The notes under the pieces: generated by a model
Told to the model about the DNA's origin: nothing
Database searches by the model: none
The model's input: only the letters and a program-made list of their open reading frames with translations
DNA from: Mycobacterium sp. JS623
GTDB taxonomy: Bacteria; Actinomycetota; Actinomycetes; Mycobacteriales; Mycobacteriaceae
Direction: 5' to 3'
DNA length: 64,000 nt
Assembly: GCF_000328565.1 (NCBI RefSeq)
Contig: NC_019966.1
Coordinates: 4,774,001-4,838,000 of the forward strand
Shown here: positions 49,230-58,377 of the stretch, one piece after another
Position numbering within the stretch: position 1 is the stretch's first letter
Layout: every line of letters begins with the position of its first letter
Position numbers and translations under genes: made by a program

Positions 49230-50440
49230 ATCCAGACGCCCTTACCCACTGCGACCACTCCCCCTGAGCTGATTGCAAACCGTTCGCGGTCCTTCTCCAG
49301 ATCCACGCCGACCATCTCGCCGGGCCCCACGACCACGTTCTTGTCGAGGATCGCGTGGCGCACCACCGCGCCGCGCCCGATGCGCGTGCCGGGCATGATC
49401 ACACTGCCCTCGACGATCGCACCGTCGTCGACCACCACATTGGACGACAACACCGAATTGCGAACGGACGCAGCCGAAATGATGCTGCCCGCGCCCACCA
49501 CCGACTCCTGCGCCGAGCCGCCGTTGACGAATTTGGCCGGCGCCAGCATCTCGGCTTCACCGCGGATCGGCCAGCGCTTGTTGTAGAGGTTGAACACCGG
49601 GTGCACCGACACCAGGTCCATGTGGGCGTCATAGAAGGCATCCAGTGTCCCGACGTCGCGCCAATAGCCGTGGTCGCGTTCAGTGGCGCCGGGCACCTCA
49701 TTGTTGTGGAAGTCGTAGACCGCGGCCATCCCGTCGGAGACCAACCTCGGAATGATGTCGCCGCCCATGTCGTGATCGGAGTGGTCGTCGTCGGCGTCGG
49801 CCCGGATCGCGTCGATCAGCACCTTCGTCGTGAAGATGTAGTTACCCATCGAGACGAAAGTGGCTTCCGGGTCGTCGGGGGTGCCCGGCGGATCGGCCGG
49901 CTTCTCGATGAACCCGCGGATCCGCCCGGACTCGTCGGAGTCGATGCAGCCGAAGGCCGTGGCTTCGGCGCGCGGCACCCGGATGCCCGCGACCGTCGCT
50001 CCCGCGCCGCTTTCGATGTGGAACTGGAGCATCTGCTCGGGATCCATCCGGTACACGTGGTCGGCACCGAAGATGATGATGTAGTCGGGGTCCTCGTCGT
50101 AGATCAGGTTCAGCGACTGATAGATGGCGTCGGCCGAGCCGGTGTACCAGCGCGGGCCGAGCCGCTGCTGCGCAGGCACCGGCGTGATGTACTCGCCGGC
50201 AAGCCCGGACAGCCGCCAGTTCTGCGAGATGTGGCGATCCAGCGAATGCGACTTGTATTGGGTCAGCACACAGATGCGCAGGTATCGGGCGTTCACCAGA
50301 TTCGACAACACAAAATCGATCAGCCGGTAGGCGCCGCCGAAGGGAACCGCCGGTTTGGCGCGGTCGGCCGTCAGCGGATAGAGCCGCTTGCCTTCTCCGC
50401 CGGCCAGGACGATGCCAAGGACGTGTGGCAACTCCCTCAT
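49226..50440 (-). CDS. glgC: Glucose-1-phosphate adenylyltransferase
   Basis: 404 residues. Nucleotidyl-transfer signature [37 protein letters not shown], substrate region [34 protein letters not shown], and a C-terminal left-handed beta-helix with hexapeptide-type repeats ([26 protein letters not shown]). Makes ADP-glucose for glycogen, capsular alpha-glucan and the GlgM route. Divergent from glgM. Confidence 0.95.
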   Translation of the reverse strand: MRELPHVLGIVLAGGEGKRLYPLTADRAKPAVPFGGAYRLIDFVLSNLVNARYLRICVLTQYKSHSLDRHISQNWRLSGLAGEYITPVPAQQRLGPRWYTGSADAIYQSLNLIYDEDPDYIIIFGADHVYRMDPEQMLQFHIESGAGATVAGIRVPRAEATAFGCIDSDESGRIRGFIEKPADPPGTPDDPEATFVSMGNYIFTTKVLIDAIRADADDDHSDHDMGGDIIPRLVSDGMAAVYDFHNNEVPGATERDHGYWRDVGTLDAFYDAHMDLVSVHPVFNLYNKRWPIRGEAEMLAPAKFVNGGSAQESVVGAGSIISAASVRNSVLSSNVVVDDGAIVEGSVIMPGTRIGRGAVVRHAILDKNVVVGPGEMVGVDLEKDRERFAISSGGVVAVGKGVWI

Positions 50441-50479
50441 GCTTCAAACCTATCCGCAGCTTCACGCCACTGCCAGCCA

Positions 50480-50507
50480 TTGACGGCGATTGATCGGTGT
50501 CCGTCAA
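50480..50507. promoter_or_regulatory. Inverted repeat in the glgC/glgM intergenic region
   Basis: Arms TTGACGG / CCGTCAA with a 14-base loop, about 40 bp upstream of the glgC start and 57 bp upstream of glgM. Could be a regulator site for the divergent pair. Confidence 0.4.
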
Positions 50508-50518
50508 GGTAATTGGCC

Positions 50519-50548
50519 AGTTGGCGGTCGAAGAAACCTCCGCCAACT
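50519..50548. promoter_or_regulatory. Inverted repeat just upstream of glgM
   Basis: Arms AGTTGGCGG / CCGCCAACT, 9 bp perfect, 12-base spacer, ending 15 bases before the glgM ATG. A leader hairpin there could hide the ribosome site; equally it could be an operator. Confidence 0.45.
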
Positions 50549-50563
50549 ATTACGGTCGACACT

Positions 50564-51727
50564 ATGCGGGTGGCGATGATGACTCGGGAGTATCCGCCCG
50601 AGGTCTACGGCGGCGCGGGGGTGCACGTCACCGAACTCGTCGCGCAACTGCGCCATCTTTGTGAGGTCGACGTGCACTGCATGGGCGCGCCGCGGCCAGG
50701 GGTTTTCGTGCATCAACCCGATCCGGCTCTCAAGGGCGCCAACGCCGCGCTGTCGACGCTGTCGGCCGACCTCAACATGGTCAACGGCGCGTCGAACGCC
50801 ACCGTCGTGCATTCGCACACCTGGTACACGGGGTTGGCCGGACACTTGGCCGCGCTGCTGTACGGCATCCCGCACGTGCTGACCGCGCATTCGCTCGAAC
50901 CGATGCGGCCGTGGAAGGCCGAACAGCTGGGCGGCGGCTACCGCGTCTCGTCGTGGGTGGAGAAGACCGCGGTCGAGGCCGCCGACGCCGTGATCGCGGT
51001 CAGTTCCGGCATGCGGGACGACGTGCTGCACACCTATCCGGCGCTGGACCCCAACCGGGTGCACGTGGTGCGCAACGGAATCGATACCGACGTCTGGTTT
51101 CCCGCACAGCCCGAACCCGGCGACTCGGTGCTCGCGGAACTCGGCGTCGACCTGACCCGTCCGATCGTCGCGTTCGTCGGGCGGATCACCCGGCAGAAGG
51201 GCGTCGCGCATTTGATCGCGGCCACCCATCACTTCGCGCCTGACATCCAACTTGTGTTGTGTGCGGGCGCGCCGGACACGCCGGAGATCGCGGCCGAGGT
51301 GACGTCGGCGGTGCAGGAGCTGGCCCGCGTTCGCAGCGGCGTGTACTGGGTTCGGGAGATGCTGCCGATCGGCAAGATTCGCGAAATACTCTCAGCGGCA
51401 ACGGTTTTCGTGTGCCCCTCGGTGTACGAGCCGCTGGGCATCGTGAACCTGGAAGCAATGGCGTGCGCGACGGCAGTGGTCGCCTCCGATGTGGGCGGCA
51501 TCCCGGAGGTGGTGGCGGACCGTCAGACCGGTCTGCTGGTGCACTACGACGCGAGCGACCCGACGTTCTTCGAGCGGCGCCTGGCCGAGGCGGTCAACTC
51601 GCTGGTGGCCGATCCCGAGCGGGCCGGCCAATATGGGCAAGCCGGACGGCAGCGTTGTATCCAGGAGTTTTCCTGGGCGCATATCGCGGAGCAGACGTTG
51701 GAGATCTACCGAAAAGTGTCTTTGTAG
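50564..51727 (+). CDS. glgM: GT4 glycosyltransferase GlgM (maltose-1-phosphate/alpha-glucan synthase; formerly glgA)
   Basis: 387 residues, same length as recalled for Rv1212c. Opening MMTREYPPEVYGGAGVHVTELVAQL, then SGMRDDVLHTYPALDPNRVHVVRNGIDTDVWFPAQ, FVGRITRQKGVAHLIAA, and the GT4 donor-site motif CPSVYEPLGIVNLEAMACATAVVASDVGGIPEVV with the E-x7-E pair. It uses ADP-glucose to make maltose 1-phosphate for the GlgE pathway. Divergent from glgC, its ADP-glucose supplier. Confidence 0.93.
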   Translation: MRVAMMTREYPPEVYGGAGVHVTELVAQLRHLCEVDVHCMGAPRPGVFVHQPDPALKGANAALSTLSADLNMVNGASNATVVHSHTWYTGLAGHLAALLYGIPHVLTAHSLEPMRPWKAEQLGGGYRVSSWVEKTAVEAADAVIAVSSGMRDDVLHTYPALDPNRVHVVRNGIDTDVWFPAQPEPGDSVLAELGVDLTRPIVAFVGRITRQKGVAHLIAATHHFAPDIQLVLCAGAPDTPEIAAEVTSAVQELARVRSGVYWVREMLPIGKIREILSAATVFVCPSVYEPLGIVNLEAMACATAVVASDVGGIPEVVADRQTGLLVHYDASDPTFFERRLAEAVNSLVADPERAGQYGQAGRQRCIQEFSWAHIAEQTLEIYRKVSL

Positions 51728-51751
51728 GCGGCCCCGGCGTGCAGCGGGAGA

Positions 51752-51919
51752 CTAGCTGGTCACGCCCTTGAGTTCGTCGCCGAGAGCAGACGCTTCTTCG
51801 GGGGTGAGTTCGACCACGAGTCGGCCGCCCCCTTCTAGTGGTACTCGCATCACGATGCCGCGCCCCTCCTTGGTTGCTTCCAGTGGACCGTCGCCGGTCC
51901 GGGGCTTCATCGCCGCCAT
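51752..51919 (-). CDS. DUF3117 small protein (Rv1211-like)
   Basis: 55 residues from ATG 51919 (GGAGGGAG six bases upstream). MAAMKPRTGDGPLEATKEGRGIVMRVPLEGGGRLVVELTPEEASALGDELK is the whole DUF3117 domain, a highly conserved actinobacterial mini-protein of unknown function. Convergent with glgM; stands apart from tagA by ~105 bp. Confidence 0.88.
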   Translation of the reverse strand: MAAMKPRTGDGPLEATKEGRGIVMRVPLEGGGRLVVELTPEEASALGDELKGVTS

Positions 51920-52024
51920 CGAGTGCTCCCTCCACATGGCCAGCCCGTCGTCGGGCATACAGAACTTCTCCTATTGTTCCCTATCGGCAGCGATCGGTGT
52001 GCAAAGACCCGGCCATGACCGTCA

Positions 52025-52627
52025 TTACGATGCGGCTTTGATGGCTGGAACCCAACAATCGGCGGTGTGGTCGTCGACCATTCCGGTGGCCTGCATCAAG
52101 GCGTAGGCCGTCGTCGGCCCAACGAATCGGAAGCCCCGGCGCTTCAATTCCTTGGCCATCGCGGTGGATTCCGGCGTCACCGCGGGGACCGCGGACAGGT
52201 CGGCGGGTCGCGGTCGTGACGGTGGTGCGAACGACCACAACAATTCGCTGAGATCCACGCCGTTGTCCGAGAGGTCGACGACCGCGCGCGCATTGGCGAT
52301 GGTGGCTTCGACCTTCGCGCGGTTGCGCACGATGCCCGTGTCGGCCATCAGCCGGTCGATGTCGCGTTTGGTGTAGCGCGCGACGCGCTCGGCATCGAAC
52401 TTGTGGAAGGCGCGACGAAAGTTCTCCCGCTTGCGCAGGATGATCAGCCACGAAAGGCCACTCTGGAAGGCCTCGAGGCTGATCCGTTCGAACAGGGCCG
52501 CCGAATCGCGCAGCGGCTGGCCCCATTCGGTGTCGTGGTAGTCCCGATAGAGGACGAAATCGGCTGGGGCCAACCGTGTTTGGTCGATCCACCCGCACCG
52601 TGTGCGACCGTCGTCGTCGACGGTCAC
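52025..52627 (-). CDS. tagA: DNA-3-methyladenine glycosylase I
   Basis: 200 residues from GTG. RCGWIDQTRLAPADFVLYRDYHDTEWGQPLRDSAALFERISLEAFQSGLSW holds the Cys/Trp region and the conserved Tyr-Trp pocket, and VGPTTAYALMQATGMVDDHTADCW contains the His-Cys metal-binding end of the Tag family. It excises 3-methyladenine from alkylated DNA. Overlaps the DivIVA-like gene upstream by 4 bp. Matches Rv1210. Confidence 0.93.
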   Translation of the reverse strand: MTVDDDGRTRCGWIDQTRLAPADFVLYRDYHDTEWGQPLRDSAALFERISLEAFQSGLSWLIILRKRENFRRAFHKFDAERVARYTKRDIDRLMADTGIVRNRAKVEATIANARAVVDLSDNGVDLSELLWSFAPPSRPRPADLSAVPAVTPESTAMAKELKRRGFRFVGPTTAYALMQATGMVDDHTADCWVPAIKAAS

Positions 52628-52995
52628 GAGTCTTCCTCGCCGTTGGGCAGCGCGTGCGCCGGGCCCTCGGCGTGTTCAACCGCCTGTTCGGCGTCCTCGT
52701 CGAGACCGTGGGCCGCGCGCACCGCTGCGAGCTGGCCGCGCAGCAGATCGAGTTCTTGGCCGAGCCGGTCGAGCACCCAGTCGACCTCGCTGGTCTTGTA
52801 GCCGCGAACGGTCTGGGTGAACTTGACGGCGTCGACGTCGGAGCCCGTGACGCCGGAGGCGGGTAGCACCGTGGCGGTGGTGGCGGCCGGCAGCGGCGGC
52901 AACGGCTCGCCGCGGCCGAACAGCACGCTGCCAAGTCCGAACAGCACGACCGCCACCAGGATCAGCACAACCAGATACAGCAGAACCAAGGTCAC
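52624..52995 (-). CDS. DivIVA-domain membrane protein (Rv1209-like)
   Basis: 123 residues if started at GTG 52995 (a TTG at 53025 is possible; the ribosome site is weak in both cases). One N-terminal helix, LVLLYLVVLILVAVVLFGLGSVLF, then a Pro-rich linker and a DivIVA motif: DVDAVKFTQTVRGYKTSEVDWVLDRLGQELDLLRGQLAAV, partly coiled coil, with an acidic C-terminus. Its role is presumably in envelope growth or division. Forms a run with tagA. Confidence 0.82.
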   Translation of the reverse strand: MTLVLLYLVVLILVAVVLFGLGSVLFGRGEPLPPLPAATTATVLPASGVTGSDVDAVKFTQTVRGYKTSEVDWVLDRLGQELDLLRGQLAAVRAAHGLDEDAEQAVEHAEGPAHALPNGEEDS

Positions 52996-53038
52996 GCCCT
53001 CGATACTGCCCGAAGGGCCTGACAACCGGCTCGTCGGA

Positions 53039-54547
53039 TCAGGCCGGTTTCGACCGCGGCCGGCGGGTGAGCAGCCGCAGCGTGAAGCGGCTCAGGTGCG
53101 GCGCCCGGTTCGCCACCTGCACGAGGGCCCTATCGGCGGGCTTCATCGTCGCGTTGGGCGATGGGGTCAACGCCGCCTGTTCGGGCGTGGCCTGCGACGC
53201 CGGCCGCTGGTCCTCGCGGCGATCGGCCACGACGGCGTGCACCGACCACCTGCCCGGTACGCCCTTCAGTTCATGCGCCCCGCGTGGTTCGAACTCGACG
53301 CCCGAGCCGAACACCAGATCACGCACCGTCGCCGAGACCAACACCTCGCCCGGCCCGGCCAGCGCCATGATGCGAGATCCGATGTGCGCCGCGACTCCGC
53401 TGATGTCGTCGTCGGTCACCTCGCACTCGCCGGCATGCACGCCCGCCCGCAGTTCGACACCTTCGTCACTGGCATGTCGGGAAATCGCCAGCGCGCACCG
53501 GACTGCGAGCGTCGGGCGGTCGAACGTCGCAAGCACGCCGTCGCCCATCGTCTTGATGAGCGTGCCGTCGTGACGCTCGACCTGATCACGCACCGCGGCG
53601 TGGTGCGTGGCCAGCAGCGTCGACCATGTCTCGTCACCCATTTCCACCGCGCGCGCCGTGGACCCGACGATGTCGGTGTAGAGCACCGTCACGAGCTTGC
53701 GCGAGATGGGCCCGCGGGGCGCGCTGCCGCCGATGAAGTCCTCCATGCCGGTGAGGATGTCGTCGCCGTTGAAATAGCAGATGTGCTCGGCCCCAGGCAG
53801 TTCCAGCATCTTCGCCCCGGCGATGTTGTCCGCAATCCAACGTGAGCCCTCGACCGGGACGATGTCGCCGGTCCGGTGGATGATCAGCGTCGGCACGTCG
53901 ACCGCGTCCACCGCAGTTGTGACGTCGTAATCCCACATTGCGTTGATCATCACCCGCGCCATGCCAGGACTCGCGCACGCCCGCTCGACGTTCGGGGCCA
54001 GCCTGCGGTACACCAGGTTCTCGCGCGCATACGGGGACAGAGTGTGGAGCATCGACCCGTCGCCCCAGTGGTCGCTGCAATGTCGAATCATGGCCCAAAA
54101 CGGCTCGAACCGGTGTTCGGTGCCCGGGATGAAATCCTCGGTGGGCGTCAGCCGCGCCATACCGCTCATCGCGATCAGCCCCTCGACGCGCTCGGGGTGC
54201 GTCGCGGCCAGCAGGATCGCAGGCGCAGAAGCCTCGGAGTACCCGATGACCACCGCCCGTTTCGAGCCGGCCGCGTCGAGCACGGCGAGGAAATCATCGG
54301 CTCGCTGCTGCACTGTCGGAACGCCGGCAACCGGATCGGAGAGCCCGGTGCCGGGCTTGTCGAACAGCAAAAGCCGCCCGATGGACGCCAGTTCTCGGAG
54401 GAACGCGGTCGCATTCGGATCCGCCCACACCAGATCCAGGTGCGAAATCAGACCCGCACCAAGAATGATGTCGACGGGCCCATCACCGATCGCCTGATAA
54501 GCGATGCAGATGTCCCCCCGACGGGCGTACTCGACGTCGACGGTCAC
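53039..54547 (-). CDS. Alpha/beta-hydrolase fused to a class III nucleotide cyclase domain (LipJ/Rv1900c-like)
   Basis: 502 residues from GTG 54547 (an ATG at 54619 is also in frame; ribosome sites are poor). N-terminal hydrolase: RLLLFDKPGTGLSDP, nucleophile elbow VVIGYSEASAPA (GYSEA, Ala for the last Gly of GxSxG), candidate His in LPGAEHICYFNG. C-terminal cyclase (~290-460): VTVLYTDIVGSTARA and MGDGVLATFDRP give the two metal Asp; ISGVAAHIGSRIMALAGPGEVLVS has His where cyclases usually have the transition-state Asn. Same layout as M. tuberculosis LipJ. Cyclase activity may be low. Not at this locus in M. tuberculosis. Confidence 0.85.
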   Translation of the reverse strand: MTVDVEYARRGDICIAYQAIGDGPVDIILGAGLISHLDLVWADPNATAFLRELASIGRLLLFDKPGTGLSDPVAGVPTVQQRADDFLAVLDAAGSKRAVVIGYSEASAPAILLAATHPERVEGLIAMSGMARLTPTEDFIPGTEHRFEPFWAMIRHCSDHWGDGSMLHTLSPYARENLVYRRLAPNVERACASPGMARVMINAMWDYDVTTAVDAVDVPTLIIHRTGDIVPVEGSRWIADNIAGAKMLELPGAEHICYFNGDDILTGMEDFIGGSAPRGPISRKLVTVLYTDIVGSTARAVEMGDETWSTLLATHHAAVRDQVERHDGTLIKTMGDGVLATFDRPTLAVRCALAISRHASDEGVELRAGVHAGECEVTDDDISGVAAHIGSRIMALAGPGEVLVSATVRDLVFGSGVEFEPRGAHELKGVPGRWSVHAVVADRREDQRPASQATPEQAALTPSPNATMKPADRALVQVANRAPHLSRFTLRLLTRRPRSKPA

Positions 54548-54622
54548 GTCGCTACCGGTTGTGCTTCCCCCACATAGACGCTGATCGTTCCCTGTGAAGG
54601 GCGTCAGGTCAATTAGCAAGGC

Positions 54623-55573
54623 TTATCCGCGTGGGCGCAGTGTGACCATCGGGGGGCGATCGGCCAGCGACACCGAGGACGTGCGCGGGGTGTAGTCGTC
54701 GCCGTCGGCAAAGAACTGCGTCAGGGCCACCCCGGAATCCGGGACGCCGCAGCGCGACAGCAGGGTTGCGATGACCTGGCGGCTCATCGACGCGAGCTCG
54801 GTCAGCGGCCGGTTGCGGTGGGTGCGCACGCCGAGGTTGACCTGAGCGATCGCGTCCAGGCCAAGCCGGTCGTAGGTGTCGATCAACAGCCCGATCTCGA
54901 CGCCGTAGCCCGGCGCGAACGGCACCGAGGTCAGCAGCTCACGCGAGCCTGCGTATTCGCCGCCAAGCGGCTGCAGCAGGCAGCTCAGTTCGGGTCGCAG
55001 CGACGCCAACAGCGGGCGCGCGACGAGCTCGGTGACGCGGCCGCCGCCGTTGGCATCCTCGCTGCCGCTGACCTTCAGCGGACGTCGGTAGAAGCCCTTG
55101 ACCAGGTGCACGCCCTCGGTGGTCAGCAGCGGGCCGACCAGCTTGGGCACGAACATCGGATCCGGATCGATCAGGTCGGAGTCGACGAAGACAATGATGT
55201 CGCCGGTGGTCGCGGCCAGCGACCGCCAGAGCACCTCACCCTTGCCGGGCTGCGGGTCGACCTCGGGCAGCGCGACCTCGCGGCTGACCACCTTGGCGCC
55301 CGCGGCGATCGCGCGGATCTCGGTCTCATCGGTGGAGCCGGAGTCCAGCACGATCAGTTCGTCGACCAGCCCGCCCAGCAGCGGCGTGATGGTCTCGACG
55401 ACGCTGCCGACCGTTTCTTCCTCGTTGAGGGCAGGCAGCACCACAGAGATGGTGCGTCCGGCCTTGGCGGCGATCAGTTCGGCGATCGTCCACGACGGCC
55501 GGTTCCAACTGTGGTCGGTCAGCCATCTGCCGGTGACAACGTCCGTTCCCGGTAGTTCAGGCGACAGCGTCAT
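54623..55573 (-). CDS. gpgS: Glucosyl-3-phosphoglycerate synthase
   Basis: 316 residues. GT81 enzyme: TISVVLPALNEEETVGSVV, ELIVLDSGSTDETEIRAIAAGAKVV, donor DxD in FVDSDLIDPDPMFV, LVKGFYRRPL and PLGGEYAGSRELL. Transfers glucose from UDP-glucose (or ADP-glucose) to 3-phosphoglycerate, the first step of methylglucose lipopolysaccharide synthesis. 46 bp downstream of folP2. Matches Rv1208. Confidence 0.95.
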   Translation of the reverse strand: MTLSPELPGTDVVTGRWLTDHSWNRPSWTIAELIAAKAGRTISVVLPALNEEETVGSVVETITPLLGGLVDELIVLDSGSTDETEIRAIAAGAKVVSREVALPEVDPQPGKGEVLWRSLAATTGDIIVFVDSDLIDPDPMFVPKLVGPLLTTEGVHLVKGFYRRPLKVSGSEDANGGGRVTELVARPLLASLRPELSCLLQPLGGEYAGSRELLTSVPFAPGYGVEIGLLIDTYDRLGLDAIAQVNLGVRTHRNRPLTELASMSRQVIATLLSRCGVPDSGVALTQFFADGDDYTPRTSSVSLADRPPMVTLRPRG

Positions 55574-55619
55574 CGTTCGACTCCCCGTCGCTCGTCGCTG
55601 GCTCGAGTCCGTCTCAGTG

Positions 55620-56495
55620 TCATGCCAGTCCCCTCACCGTGCGCGCGGGTGGGCGCGCGCCCTGGATCGACGCGACCATTTCCAGTACGCGTCGTGTGGG
55701 CCCGACTTCATGCACGCGGAACATGGCAGCCCCTTCCGCCGCAGCCAGGGCGGTCGCGGCCAGGGTGCCCTCCAGGCGTTCGGTCAGACCCACACCCAAA
55801 GTTTCCCCGACGAAATCCTTGTTGCTCAGCGCCATCAGGACCGGCCATCCAGTTTTTACAAGGTCTTTTACGTGGCGCAACAAACTAAGACCGTGATAAG
55901 TGTTCTTGCCGAAATCGTGGGTCGGGTCGATGAGCACGGCGTCCTTGGCCACTCCGGCGGCCACTGCCCGTTCGGCGGCGGCGCTCACCTCGGCGATCAC
56001 GTCATCGACGACACCGCGTTCGGAGATGCCGTAGTTGACTCGGAACGGCCGCGTCCGCGGCGTCGCACCGCCGGTGTGCGAGCACACCAGGCCGGCCCCG
56101 AACTCGGCGGCGACTTCCGGCAGCACGGCGTCGTGGCCGCCCCAGGTGTCGTTGATCAGGTCGGCGCCGGCCGCGCAGGCCTGCTTGGCCACCTCGGAGC
56201 GCCAGGTGTCGACGCTGATCAGCTGGTCGGGAAAGGTGTCGCGCAGCCACTCGATGAACGGCACGACGCGGGCGATCTCCTCGTCGACAGCGACCGTCTC
56301 GCCCGGCCCCGCTTTCACGCCACCGACGTCGACGACATCGGCGCCTTCTTCGATCACGCGATACGCGGCGGCCTTGGCGGCCTCATCGGTGAAAGTAGCG
56401 CCGCGGTCGTAGAACGAGTCCGGTGTACGGTTGACGATGGCCATGATCGTGGCGCGATCGCCGGCCACCGGACGGCCGAGGAACGTGGACTGCAC
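55620..56495 (-). CDS. folP2: Dihydropteroate synthase homologue FolP2
   Basis: 291 residues from GTG. TIM-barrel fold of DHPS: IMAIVNRTPDSFYDRG opening, VDTWRSEVAKQACAAGADLINDTWGG, and LIDPTHDFGKNTYHGLSLL. The usual pterin/pABA loop GESTRPG reads GGVKAGPG here, which fits the recalled report that mycobacterial FolP2 lacks DHPS activity. Possible role in the methylglucose pathway next to gpgS is suggested only by context. Matches Rv1207. Confidence 0.9.
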   Translation of the reverse strand: MQSTFLGRPVAGDRATIMAIVNRTPDSFYDRGATFTDEAAKAAAYRVIEEGADVVDVGGVKAGPGETVAVDEEIARVVPFIEWLRDTFPDQLISVDTWRSEVAKQACAAGADLINDTWGGHDAVLPEVAAEFGAGLVCSHTGGATPRTRPFRVNYGISERGVVDDVIAEVSAAAERAVAAGVAKDAVLIDPTHDFGKNTYHGLSLLRHVKDLVKTGWPVLMALSNKDFVGETLGVGLTERLEGTLAATALAAAEGAAMFRVHEVGPTRRVLEMVASIQGARPPARTVRGLA

Positions 56496-56513
56496 CTAAC
56501 CAGGTTACGGGCG

Positions 56514-58325
56514 TTAGTTCTTGGGCTTCTTTCCGTCGGCGACCTCTTTTGGATAGTCGTCGTAGAACTCGACGTAGCCCTCGTCGCGGCCGGCCAGCAC
56601 GTAGATCGGGTCTTCGATCTTGTCGGCTTCTTCGTCGCCCTCGCCGGTGTTGCCGCCGTAGCCCTCCTTGCGGAGGTCGCCCTTCTGGCTCTTGAACGTC
56701 GAGGTGTGCGCCAGCTCCTTGACGACGCGGACGAACAGCGGCACCGCGTAGCCGGGCAGGCGCTCATAGGCCGCTTTGGCCAGCGCCTTGCCATGGAACT
56801 CCTCGCCCTCCCTGAGCTGAATCGCCGCCATGCCCGCCTTGCCGCCGGCGCCCTCGACCTCGACGCCGAACACCGTCGCCTCCTCGACCTGCGGGTCGGT
56901 GGAGATCGCCGCCTCGACCTCGGTGGTGGCGACGTTCTCGCCCTTCCACCGAAACGTGTCGCCAAGGCGGTCGGTGAACGCCGCGTGCCCGAAGCCCTGC
57001 GACCGCATCAGGTCACCGGTGTTGAACCACACGTCGCCTTTTTTGAAGGCGTCGCGCACCAACTTCTTCTCGGATTCCTTCTTGTCGGTGTAGCCATCGA
57101 ACGGCTGGAAGTTACTGACCTTTGAGAGCAGCAACCCTGGCTCGCCGTTGCGCACCTTCTTGACGCGGCCGTTGTCGTCGCGCACCGGATCGCCTGTCTC
57201 CGAGTCGTATTCGACGAACGCCACCGGCGTCGGGCAGATCCCGGTGGACTTGGGCACGTTGAGAACGTTGACGAATGCGGTGTTGCCCTCGCTCGCGCCG
57301 TAGAACTCGCACACCCGCTCGATGCCGAACCGTTCGGTGAACTCGTCCCAAATCGCCGGACGCAACCCGTTGCCGCAGATCACCCGAACCTTGTGTTTGC
57401 GGTCGGTGTCCTTCTCCGGCTGGTTGAGCAGATAGGCGCAGATCTCGCCGATGTAGACGAATGCGGTGGCTTCGTAGCGGATGACCTCATCCCAGAACTT
57501 CGACGCCGAAAACGACTTGCCAAGCGCCAGTGTCGAACCGCCGTTGAGTACCGCCGACAGCGCCACCGTCAACGCGTTGTTGTGGTAGAGCGGCAGGCAG
57601 CAGTACAGGGTGTCGTTACTGTTCAACCGCATTCCGAGACCACCGAATCCGGCAAGCGCCCGCAGCCACCGGTAGTGCGTCATCACGCTGGCCTTCGGCA
57701 TGCCGGTGGTGCCCGAGGTGAAGATGTAGAACGCCTTGTCCTTGGCGAGGACGGCCGCGGCGGAGGCCGGGTTGCTCGTCGGCGCCGTCTCGGCGAGACG
57801 GTCGAATTCGTCGAGTGTCACCAGACCCTCTGTGTCGGCGCCGCATTCGTTGATCGGGTCGACGAATTCAGGGTCGGCGATGACAACCTTGGCGGACAAC
57901 AGGCCCAGACTGTGCTTGAGAACGTCGCCACGCTGGTGGTAGTTCAGCATGCCCGAGATGGCGCCGCACTTGACCGCGGCGAGCATCAGAAGCACGGGTT
58001 CCGGCGAGTTGCGCAGCATGATGCCGACGACATCGCCATGGCCGACGCCACGGGCCGCGAGCACCGCGGCGTACCGGTTGGCGGTCTCGTTGGCCTCGCG
58101 GTAGGTGATGTCGCGGTCCTCGAACCGAAGGAACACCTTGTCTGCGTGGCGGGCGGCGCGCTCCTGAAACACCCTGCCGATGGAGGTCTTGGCTGTCGGA
58201 CGCGCCCCGAAGCCGGTGATCACACCACTCAAGATCGTCGGTAGGTCCATCAGCAGACCTGGCACATGGCTGGCGATGTCGAGCAGCCCCACGCTGCTGC
58301 GAGTCCCCGACTTCTCGTCGCTCAT
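56514..58325 (-). CDS. fadD6: Very-long-chain fatty-acyl-CoA synthetase
   Basis: 603 residues. ANL-superfamily: AFYIFTSGTTGMPKASVMTHYRWL (P-loop), YGASEGNTAFVN (A5), TGDLMRSQGFGHAAFTDRLGDTFRWKGENVATTEVEAAIS (A7-A8), KSQKGDLRKEGY (A10 Lys). The ERAARHADKVFLRFEDRDITYREANETANRYAAVLAA opening matches FATP-type synthetases. Activates long-chain fatty acids to CoA thioesters and is usually membrane-associated. Only 18 bp precede folP2, so the genes may be cotranscribed. Matches Rv1206. Confidence 0.93.
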   Translation of the reverse strand: MSDEKSGTRSSVGLLDIASHVPGLLMDLPTILSGVITGFGARPTAKTSIGRVFQERAARHADKVFLRFEDRDITYREANETANRYAAVLAARGVGHGDVVGIMLRNSPEPVLLMLAAVKCGAISGMLNYHQRGDVLKHSLGLLSAKVVIADPEFVDPINECGADTEGLVTLDEFDRLAETAPTSNPASAAAVLAKDKAFYIFTSGTTGMPKASVMTHYRWLRALAGFGGLGMRLNSNDTLYCCLPLYHNNALTVALSAVLNGGSTLALGKSFSASKFWDEVIRYEATAFVYIGEICAYLLNQPEKDTDRKHKVRVICGNGLRPAIWDEFTERFGIERVCEFYGASEGNTAFVNVLNVPKSTGICPTPVAFVEYDSETGDPVRDDNGRVKKVRNGEPGLLLSKVSNFQPFDGYTDKKESEKKLVRDAFKKGDVWFNTGDLMRSQGFGHAAFTDRLGDTFRWKGENVATTEVEAAISTDPQVEEATVFGVEVEGAGGKAGMAAIQLREGEEFHGKALAKAAYERLPGYAVPLFVRVVKELAHTSTFKSQKGDLRKEGYGGNTGEGDEEADKIEDPIYVLAGRDEGYVEFYDDYPKEVADGKKPKN

Positions 58326-58377
58326 ATTCGGTGCGTCCCCTCCACTGTTCTGTTGTCGCTCACCTTAGTGATCGCTG

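Noticed and set aside
55098..57125. A 675-codon plus-strand open frame across gpgS, folP2 and fadD6
   Set aside because: It runs opposite to three conserved genes, has no ribosome site and low-complexity composition.
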